A DNA stretch of 64,000 nucleotides, taken from Bradyrhizobium ottawaense. Lineage in GTDB: Bacteria; Pseudomonadota; Alphaproteobacteria; Rhizobiales; Xanthobacteraceae. The DNA lies in assembly GCF_900099825.1 (NCBI RefSeq), contig NZ_LT629693.1:4351001-4415000 (forward strand), given 5' to 3'. The notes under the pieces were generated by a model. That model was not told the origin of the DNA, ran no database searches, and was given only the letters and a program-made list of their open reading frames with translations. Below are positions 58,702 through 64,000 of this stretch, piece after piece; position 1 is the stretch's first letter; every line of letters starts with the position of its first letter. The position numbers and the translations under genes are program-made.

Positions 58702-59594
58702 TTGTGGATCAGCGTGCCGGTGCCTTGATTGGTGAACAATTCGAGCAAGACCGCGTGCTGCGTCTTGCCGTCGATGATGACGACGCCCTGCACGCCCTGT
58801 TCCAGCGCGTAGATGCAGGTTTCGACCTTCGGGATCATGCCGCCGGAAATGGTGCCGTCGGCGATCAGCTTGCGCGCCTCCTTGACCGACAATTCCGGAA
58901 TCAGCTTTTTCGACTTGTCGAGCACGCCGGGAACGTCGGTGAGAAGCAGCAGCCGCTTGGCCTTGAGCGCGCCCGCCACCGCACCCGCAAAGGTGTCGGC
59001 GTTGACGTTCAGCGTCTGGCCCTCGTGCGAGGTCGCCAGCGGCGCCAGCACCGGAATCAGCTCGTGGCCGATCAACTGGTTGAGCAGCGTCAGATCGACC
59101 TTGTCGGGATCGCCGACGAAGCCGAGATCGATCGCCTTTTCGATATTGGAATCCGGGTCGACCATGGTGCGCGTCGTCTTCGACGCCTTCACCATGTTGC
59201 CGTCCTTGCCCGAGAGACCGACGGCCTTGCCGCCGGCTTCGTTGATGTAGCCGACCAGCTGCTTGTTGACGGAGCCGGCCAGCACCATCTCGACGATCTC
59301 GATGGTGGCGGCGTCGGTGATGCGGAGCCCGGCGGCGAATTCGGAGTGGATCCCGAGCCGCTTCAGCATGGTCGCGATCTGCGGGCCGCCGCCATGCACC
59401 ACCACCGGATTGATCGCGGTCTGCTCCAGCAGCACGATGTCGCGGGCAAATGCTTTCGCGGTTTCTTCCGCGCCCATGGCATGGCCGCCATACTTGATGA
59501 CGATGGTCTCCTCGTCATATTCCTGCATGTGCGGCAGCGCTTCCGACAGGATGCGGGCCTGATCGAGGGGGCTGATATTCGGCACGTCGGTCAT
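58698..59594 (-). CDS. argB: Acetylglutamate kinase
   Basis: 298 residues. It phosphorylates N-acetylglutamate in arginine synthesis. The family motifs are intact: [11 protein letters not shown] near 33, [10 protein letters not shown] near 70 and the GGMIPKVE segment near 245. The ATG at 59594 ([16 protein letters not shown]) is chosen over a longer frame starting upstream. Its stop overlaps the DUF1036 gene start. In this gene family arginine feedback sensing depends on an N-terminal helix, which is present. Confidence 0.96.
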   Translation of the reverse strand: MTDVPNISPLDQARILSEALPHMQEYDEETIVIKYGGHAMGAEETAKAFARDIVLLEQTAINPVVVHGGGPQIATMLKRLGIHSEFAAGLRITDAATIEIVEMVLAGSVNKQLVGYINEAGGKAVGLSGKDGNMVKASKTTRTMVDPDSNIEKAIDLGFVGDPDKVDLTLLNQLIGHELIPVLAPLATSHEGQTLNVNADTFAGAVAGALKAKRLLLLTDVPGVLDKSKKLIPELSVKEARKLIADGTISGGMIPKVETCIYALEQGVQGVVIIDGKTQHAVLLELFTNQGTGTLIHK

Positions 59595-59668
59595 GAAGCG
59601 GCTCTCGTCATTCCGGATGTCGGGCGGGGTTCTATCTGATTGCCGGGCAGGGCGCAAAGTGCTCTTGC

Positions 59669-59753
59669 CTTCTCCCACCCCAACTCGGGTTTACCCGAGT
59701 TGGGCATATTAATATGTCGAAGTCGGATAAATCCGACTTCGATGGGAGAAGGT
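59669..59753. repeat. Nested palindrome array, family H
   Basis: Outer CTTCTCCCA/TGGGAGAAG arms enclose three perfect palindromes in a row: CAACTCGGGT-tt-ACCCGAGTTG (59681-59702), CATATTAATATG (59705-59716) and TCGAAGTCGGAT-aa-ATCCGACTTCGA (59717-59742). It lies between argB and the DUF423 gene. Confidence 0.9.
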
Positions 59754-59761
59754 GGAAGGTT

Positions 59762-60133
59762 TCAACCCTGCCTGGGCCATGCGGCAGCGACGCCCAGCGC
59801 GAGCCAGCTTGCGATCAGCAGCGTGCCGCCGGTTGGCGCTGCCATCGGGAACAGGCCGTGGCCGGCATATTGGCGCAAGGTCAGGTCGCCCGCGAACAGG
59901 CTGGCCGCAATGACGAAGCCGATGGCCGACGCGATGCCGAGCCGGGCATGGAGGAGGCCGCGGTCGGCCAGGGCGACGGCACCGAGCACGGCTGACGCGT
60001 GAAACAGCAGCATGGAGGACGCCGATGCCAGCCGCGATGCTTCGGCGCCATGCGCGGCCGCGGCGGCCAGGATGACGCCGTCGGCGCCCATGATGGCGGC
60101 GAGAACGATCAGGATACGCGAGAGGCGGGACAT
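59762..60133 (-). CDS. DUF423 membrane protein
   Basis: 123 residues with four predicted helices (ILIVLAAIMGADGVILAAAA, LLFHASAVLGAVALAD, IASAIGFVIAASLFAGDL, GGTLLIASWLALGVAAAW). It matches the YgdD-like DUF423 family with the AHG and PMAAPTGGTLLI motifs. Function unknown. Its start overlaps the engB stop by one base (TGATG), so they are translated together. Confidence 0.9.
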   Translation of the reverse strand: MSRLSRILIVLAAIMGADGVILAAAAAHGAEASRLASASSMLLFHASAVLGAVALADRGLLHARLGIASAIGFVIAASLFAGDLTLRQYAGHGLFPMAAPTGGTLLIASWLALGVAAAWPRQG

Positions 60134-60783
60134 CAGCTTCGCTCGCCCAGCAGGCGCACCATCGCGGCGCGCAGTTCGGGCATGCCGGTGCCGTTCTTCG
60201 ACGACGTCACCAATACTTCCGGAAATGCGGCGGGATGCTTGGCAAGCGCGGCCGTGGTTTCCTCGATATGCTTCTGCAGCTCGGCCGGCTTCACCTGGTC
60301 GGCCTTGGTCATCACCACCTGATAGCTGACCGCCGACTTATCCAGCGTCTTCAACACGTCCTGGTCGACGTCCTTGATGCCGTGGCGGGCGTCGATCAGC
60401 ACATAGACCCGCGCCAGCGTGGCGCGTCCGAGCAAAAATTGATGGATCAGCTTGGTCCAGGACGCGACCTTGGTTTTCGGCGCCGAGGCGTAGCCGTAGC
60501 CGGGCATGTCGACCAGCCGCAGGCCGGCGTTATCAGGGCCTTCGAAGAAGATCAGTTCCTGGGTGCGGCCCGGCGTATGCGAGGTGCGCGCCAGCGCGCT
60601 GCGGCCGGTCAGCGCATTGATGAGGCTGGACTTGCCGACATTGGAGCGGCCGGCAAACGCCACTTCCACGCTGGCCATCGGCGGCAGCGTCTCGATCGAG
60701 GGCGAGGCCCAGACGAACTGCCATTCGCCGGCGAACAGTTTTCGCCCCTGCTCGATCAGCTTCGCATCGGTTTCAGCGTTCAT
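60133..60783 (-). CDS. engB: Ribosome biogenesis GTPase YihA/EngB
   Basis: 216 residues. Essential small GTPase for large-subunit assembly. Motifs: G1 GRSNVGKSSL at 45-54, G3 DMPGYG, G4 TKAD near 155, and the TSHTPGRTQE switch. The ATG at 60783 (MNAETDAKLIEQGRKL) is the family start; upstream sequence is a dispersed repeat. It belongs to the rpmH-rnpA-yidC-engB block. Confidence 0.96.
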   Translation of the reverse strand: MNAETDAKLIEQGRKLFAGEWQFVWASPSIETLPPMASVEVAFAGRSNVGKSSLINALTGRSALARTSHTPGRTQELIFFEGPDNAGLRLVDMPGYGYASAPKTKVASWTKLIHQFLLGRATLARVYVLIDARHGIKDVDQDVLKTLDKSAVSYQVVMTKADQVKPAELQKHIEETTAALAKHPAAFPEVLVTSSKNGTGMPELRAAMVRLLGERS

Positions 60784-60803
60784 GCGAAGGGGTTTCCGTT
60801 GTT

Positions 60804-60893
60804 CGTCATGGCCGGGCTTGTCCCGGCCATCCACGTCTTTTGTCATCAACACCGTAAAGACGTGGATGCCCGGGACACGCCCGGGCATGACGT
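60804..60893. repeat. Intergenic palindrome, family A
   Basis: TCGTCATGGCCGGGCTTGTC and its near complement ending GCCCGGGCATGACG, with inner CCACGTCTTT/AAAGACGTGG stem. It occupies the yidC-engB gap. Confidence 0.88.
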
Positions 60894-60930
60894 CTTGGAT
60901 AACAGTTTGACTGTCACCTGCGTGGGGTGA

Positions 60931-62778
60931 TCACGTCTTCTCGATCGCCTTCTTGGCGAAGGTCGACTTGATATTGTCGAATAACTCCACCTTCACGCCG
61001 TTCTTGCGCATGATGAAGCTCTGCTGGAGCACCGACAGCGTGTTGTTCCAGGCCCAGTAGATCACGAGACCTGCGGGGAAGCCTGCCAGCATGAAGGTGA
61101 AGATCAGCGGCATCCAGGCGAAGATCATCTGCTGGGTCGGATCCGGCGGCGTCGGGTTCAGCTTCATCTGGAACCACATCGTGATGCCCATGATGATCGG
61201 CCAGATGCCGAGCGCGAGGTAGTGCCCGAACAGCGGCAGTTGCGTCGGGTCGTAATGGAACAGGCCGAACAAAGTGAACAGGTTGGTCGGATCGGGCGCC
61301 GAGAGATCCTTGATCCAGCCGTAGAACGGCGCGTGGCGCATTTCGATGGTGACGAACAGCACCTTGTAGAGCGAGAAGAACACCGGGATCTGCAAGGCGA
61401 CGGGAAGACAACCGGCGATCGGGTTGATCTTCTCCTTCTTGTAGATCTCCATCATCTCCTGCTGCTGCTTCTGCCGATCGTCCGGATAGCGCTCCTTCAG
61501 CGCGGCGAGCTGCGGCTGCACCGACTTCATCTTCGCCATCGAGGCGTAGGACTTGTTGGCGAGCGGGAAGAACAACAGCTTCACCAGCACGGTCACCAGC
61601 AGAATGGCGATGCCGAAATTGCCGACCAGGCGATAGAAGAAGTCGAGCGCCAGGAACATCGGCTTGGTGATGAAGTAGAACCAGCCCCAGTCGATCAACA
61701 GATCGAAATGGTTCAGGCCGAGTTCCTTGTTGTAGCCGCCGAGGCCGGCGAACGGGAAGTTGATGCCGACGACGCTGGCTTCCTTGGCGCCGGCGAACAG
61801 CCGCGCGTTGGCGCTGGCGGTGCCGCCGATCGCGATCGTCTGCGGGTCCTGCAGATAATCGGTCTGGTAGGTCCTGACCGTGCCGACGAGGTTGGAAGAA
61901 AAGCGCGCCTGCAGCTTGGCGGTGGTGTCCGGCAACAGCGCCGACGCCCAGTATTTGTCGGTCATGCCGAGCCACGCGTCGGTGACGTTGAAGCCGACCG
62001 ACTTGGCGTCGTCGATTTTCTTGTAGCCGTATTCCTGCAGGCCCTGTTCGCCAAGATAGCCGATCAGGCCTTCATGCAGGATGTAGTAGCCCGAGACCTG
62101 CGGGGTGCCGTGGCGCGAGATCAGCGCGAACGGATAGAGCGTGACCGGCGCGTTGCCGACATTGCTCACTTCGTCCTTCAGGGTGAACAGATAGCGGTCG
62201 TCGATCGCAATGATGCGGCGGAAGGTGAGGCCGTCGCCATTGTCGTATTTCAGCGTGACCGGATGGCCCGGCGACAGGCTGCCGATGCCTTCCTGCTGCC
62301 AGACCGTGTTCTGGTCGGGAATCCGCGCGGTCGAGCCCGACGCCGGGACCCAGCCGAACTCGGCGTAATAGGGGCTTGCGGTGTTCGACGGGGAGTACAG
62401 CACGATCGGCGGCGAGGTCGGATCGACGGTATCGCGGAACTTGACCAGCGAGAGGTCGTCGATGCGCGCGCCCTTCAGCGAGATGCTGCCGATCAGGCTC
62501 GGGGTCTCGATCTTGACGCGCGGGCTGGCGGCAATCGCGGCATCGCGGCTGACGACGGCGGCTGCCGCCGGGGCGTTGGCCGGCGCATTGGCGGACGGTG
62601 TCGCGCCAGGGGTGGTCGAGCCGGGCGCGGTCTGCGGCGTCGGCTTGGCCAGTTCGGCCTGCGTCTGGGTCTGCACGCGCTGCTTTTCCATCTGCGGCAC
62701 GTTGTAGAAATACTGCCAGGCGATCAGCACGATGCCGGACAGAATGACGGCCAGGATGGTGTTGCGATTGTCGGTCAT
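60931..62778 (-). CDS. yidC: Membrane protein insertase YidC
   Basis: 615 residues, the long Gram-negative form. N-terminal helix (NTILAVILSGIVLIAWQYF), a Pro/Ala-rich linker, the large periplasmic P1 domain (about 90-360), then five C-terminal helices with the conserved insertase core (FGIAILLVTVLVKLLFFPLANKS, QIPVFFSLYKVLF). It inserts membrane proteins with or without SecYEG and receives SRP substrates. The gene follows rnpA after 19 bp; no yidD gene lies between them. Confidence 0.97.
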   Translation of the reverse strand: MTDNRNTILAVILSGIVLIAWQYFYNVPQMEKQRVQTQTQAELAKPTPQTAPGSTTPGATPSANAPANAPAAAAVVSRDAAIAASPRVKIETPSLIGSISLKGARIDDLSLVKFRDTVDPTSPPIVLYSPSNTASPYYAEFGWVPASGSTARIPDQNTVWQQEGIGSLSPGHPVTLKYDNGDGLTFRRIIAIDDRYLFTLKDEVSNVGNAPVTLYPFALISRHGTPQVSGYYILHEGLIGYLGEQGLQEYGYKKIDDAKSVGFNVTDAWLGMTDKYWASALLPDTTAKLQARFSSNLVGTVRTYQTDYLQDPQTIAIGGTASANARLFAGAKEASVVGINFPFAGLGGYNKELGLNHFDLLIDWGWFYFITKPMFLALDFFYRLVGNFGIAILLVTVLVKLLFFPLANKSYASMAKMKSVQPQLAALKERYPDDRQKQQQEMMEIYKKEKINPIAGCLPVALQIPVFFSLYKVLFVTIEMRHAPFYGWIKDLSAPDPTNLFTLFGLFHYDPTQLPLFGHYLALGIWPIIMGITMWFQMKLNPTPPDPTQQMIFAWMPLIFTFMLAGFPAGLVIYWAWNNTLSVLQQSFIMRKNGVKVELFDNIKSTFAKKAIEKT

Positions 62779-62797
62779 CGTTTCAAGGTCTCGTCAT

Positions 62798-63160
62798 TCA
62801 ATTCGGTTTACGGCTGCCATCGCCGGTTCGCGATGGTTGCCGGTCGAGCCGGTGCATTGCCGAGCGAAGATCGTCGAGCATGGTTTCGAAATCGCGGCTG
62901 AGTGCGGCACGCCGCCCGACTAGCACATAATCATGGTGCGGTCGCATCGATATGACGTCCAACCGCTTCACCAGTTCGCGAAGCCTGCGCCGGATGCGAT
63001 TGCGCTCGGGCGCGTTGCCGTTCTTCTTGGTGACGGTGAAACCGATCCGGACCGGGCCGTCATCGTCGCGCGAGCGGCCTTGCAACACGAAAGCCGCAGC
63101 GTTGGCCCGCGCGCCATTGGCAACGGCGAGGAAGTCCGCCCGCTGCCTAAGCCGATCCAT
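62798..63160 (-). CDS. rnpA: Ribonuclease P protein component
   Basis: 120 residues. Basic protein that assists RNase P RNA in tRNA 5' processing. The RNR motif reads RNRIRRRLRELVKR, after the strand GFTVTKKNGNAPE. The C-terminal 20 residues are not conserved. It is 24 bp after rpmH on the same strand, the near-universal order. The start is the ATG at 63160. Confidence 0.96.
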   Translation of the reverse strand: MDRLRQRADFLAVANGARANAAAFVLQGRSRDDDGPVRIGFTVTKKNGNAPERNRIRRRLRELVKRLDVISMRPHHDYVLVGRRAALSRDFETMLDDLRSAMHRLDRQPSRTGDGSRKPN

Positions 63161-63184
63161 ATTGTAATCTCCGGAAGATCCGGT

Positions 63185-63319
63185 TCAGGCGCTCAGGCGC
63201 TTGCGGCCACGCGCACGACGTGCGGCGAGAACCTTGCGGCCGCCGGTCGTGGCGAGACGGGCGCGGAAGCCGTGACGGCGCTTGCGCACCAGTTTGCTGG
63301 GTTGATAAGTCCGCTTCAC
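63185..63319 (-). CDS. rpmH: 50S ribosomal protein L34
   Basis: 44 residues, very basic: begins [20 protein letters not shown] and ends [11 protein letters not shown]. The start is a GTG at 63319, preceded by GGAGAA, with a TGA at 63185. Too short for general gene calling. It is the first gene of the block rpmH-rnpA-yidC-engB and is preceded by a strong promoter (63460-63488). Confidence 0.97.
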   Translation of the reverse strand: MKRTYQPSKLVRKRRHGFRARLATTGGRKVLAARRARGRKRLSA

Positions 63320-63459
63320 GGGTAGTTCTCCGCTGACCGGGCAATGTGCCTGTTGAATTGAGATTAAGTCCGGTGATGCTGGCCGGCCCGAAACGAGGCC
63401 ATTACGGCCCCAAATGAGCCGCCCCCGGAGAACCGGGCCATCGCGGACAGTTGGCGCGG

Positions 63460-63488
63460 CTTATACGGGAGCGACCTGTTTTCGTCAA
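63460..63488 (-). promoter_or_regulatory. Near-consensus housekeeping promoter of rpmH
   Basis: On the minus strand TTGACG (63488-63483), a 17-bp spacer and TATAAG (63465-63460) make an almost perfect -35/-10 pair. Transcription would begin near 63452 and leave a leader of about 130 bases before rpmH. The remaining gap 63320-63745 holds no gene that I can support and presumably also carries the divergent promoter of the right-edge gene. Confidence 0.75.
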
Positions 63489-63745
63489 CGCTTCGCAGCG
63501 CCGCAACCGGGGTTCTTTGAAATGGCGCAATTGGGGCGAATATATCTGTTTTCGCGGGGTTTTTAACGGTGAGACGGCGGTCCGCGCCCGGCTCCCGGAA
63601 CCCGCCAACATGAGCGATCGGTAATTTGACCGGTCGGGAATATGAAACGATCCTCGGAATCAGGTAGTTCGGGGTCGAGATCGGTTTGGGCCTGGTTTTT
63701 GGGTCCGGCCGGACCCAAAGCAGGGTTATCAAAGGCAAATATCAG

Positions 63746-64000
63746 GTGTCAGCGACCGACGACCAGCCGACCATGGAAGCGCCTCGGCCCAAGCCGCGGC
63801 GGCGCCTCGGGCTGTCCGGCAAGCTGTTGCTGCTCACCATTCCCCTCGTCATGATCGCCGGCCTGATGATCTACGTACCCGCGATCGCGAATTTTCGGAT
63901 GAACCGGCTGAACGACCGGCTGGCCGCAGCCAATACCGCGGCCCTGGTGCTGGATGCCGCGCCGCTGGGCATGGTTCCGGACTCGCTGGCGCGGCAGATC
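63746..64000 (+). CDS. Probable sensor histidine kinase, N-terminus only (runs off window)
   Basis: 85 residues to the window end. A GTG at 63746 (or ATG at 63773) opens a frame with a basic segment (PRPKPRRRLGLSGKL), a strong membrane helix (LLLTIPLVMIAGLMIYVPAI) and the beginning of a periplasmic region (NFRMNRLNDRLAAANTAALV). This layout is typical of membrane sensor kinases, but no kinase motif lies inside the window, so the assignment is tentative. Confidence 0.55.
   Translation, partial: MSATDDQPTMEAPRPKPRRRLGLSGKLLLLTIPLVMIAGLMIYVPAIANFRMNRLNDRLAAANTAALVLDAAPLGMVPDSLARQI

Overview
The window is a contiguous piece of a high-GC alphaproteobacterial chromosome. Protein sequences, gene order and intergenic repeats point to the Bradyrhizobium/Rhodopseudomonas group (Nitrobacteraceae), most likely Bradyrhizobium. 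The support is: a chvI-chvG-hprK-EIIA-HPr cluster with pckA nearby; rpmH-rnpA-yidC-engB-argB and dapD-dapE running toward truA-fmt-def; DUF2865 and DUF1036 envelope proteins; and gaps filled with palindromes. I saw no integrase, transposase, CRISPR array, tRNA or rRNA. The window is mainly core genome.

Layout. 1-8.4 kb: a chemotaxis receptor cut by the left edge, an MFS transporter with an acyl-CoA-dehydrogenase-like flavoenzyme, lepA, a GT39-type membrane glycosyltransferase and the remnant of a short-chain dehydrogenase. 8.5-12.5 kb: the regulatory PTS (HPr, EIIA, short HPr kinase) in one overlapping operon with the ChvG/ChvI envelope-stress two-component system. 12.7-18.1 kb: a HugZ/DUF2470 protein, a large exported TPR-CHAT protein and pckA with a clear terminator. 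18.2-28.4 kb: a hypothetical protein, arginase, a TesB-like thioesterase, glgP, small secreted proteins, a GIY-YIG nuclease gene bracketed by inverted repeats, DUF2865, pyrE, a GST and a PLP-dependent desulfhydrase-like enzyme. 28.5-40.1 kb: LysE exporter, polA, an acyltransferase, ugd, hrpB, an aspartic protease and a phosphohexomutase. 40.2-45.4 kb: a membrane-bound MCP, an Lrp regulator, a PfkB kinase, nudC, a HIT protein and the SRP RNA. 45.5-54.3 kb: dnaX-ybaB-recR, AmpG-like permease, rmuC, def-fmt-truA. 54.4-63.3 kb: dapE, dapD, a HAD phosphatase, a double-DUF1036 protein, argB, DUF423, engB, yidC, rnpA and rpmH with a near-consensus promoter. A sensor-kinase-like gene leaves the right edge.

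Connected functions: carbon-status and envelope sensing (PTS, ChvGI, pckA, glgP), lysine/peptidoglycan and arginine synthesis (dapD, dapE, argB, AmpG), the DNA replication and repair group (dnaX, recR, polA, rmuC), and translation initiation and protein maturation (def, fmt, lepA, SRP RNA, yidC).

Most notable: (1) at least eight families of imperfect intergenic palindromes, about 20 elements, almost filling many gaps; one family splits into two halves that bracket a GIY-YIG nuclease gene, which resembles the REP/RAYT arrangement but with a different enzyme; (2) a DNA polymerase I whose proofreading site has lost three of four catalytic acidic residues; (3) an exported TPR-CHAT protein with an intact His/Cys dyad; (4) a three-copy 18-bp tandem repeat of stop-start mini-frames joining ybaB to recR.
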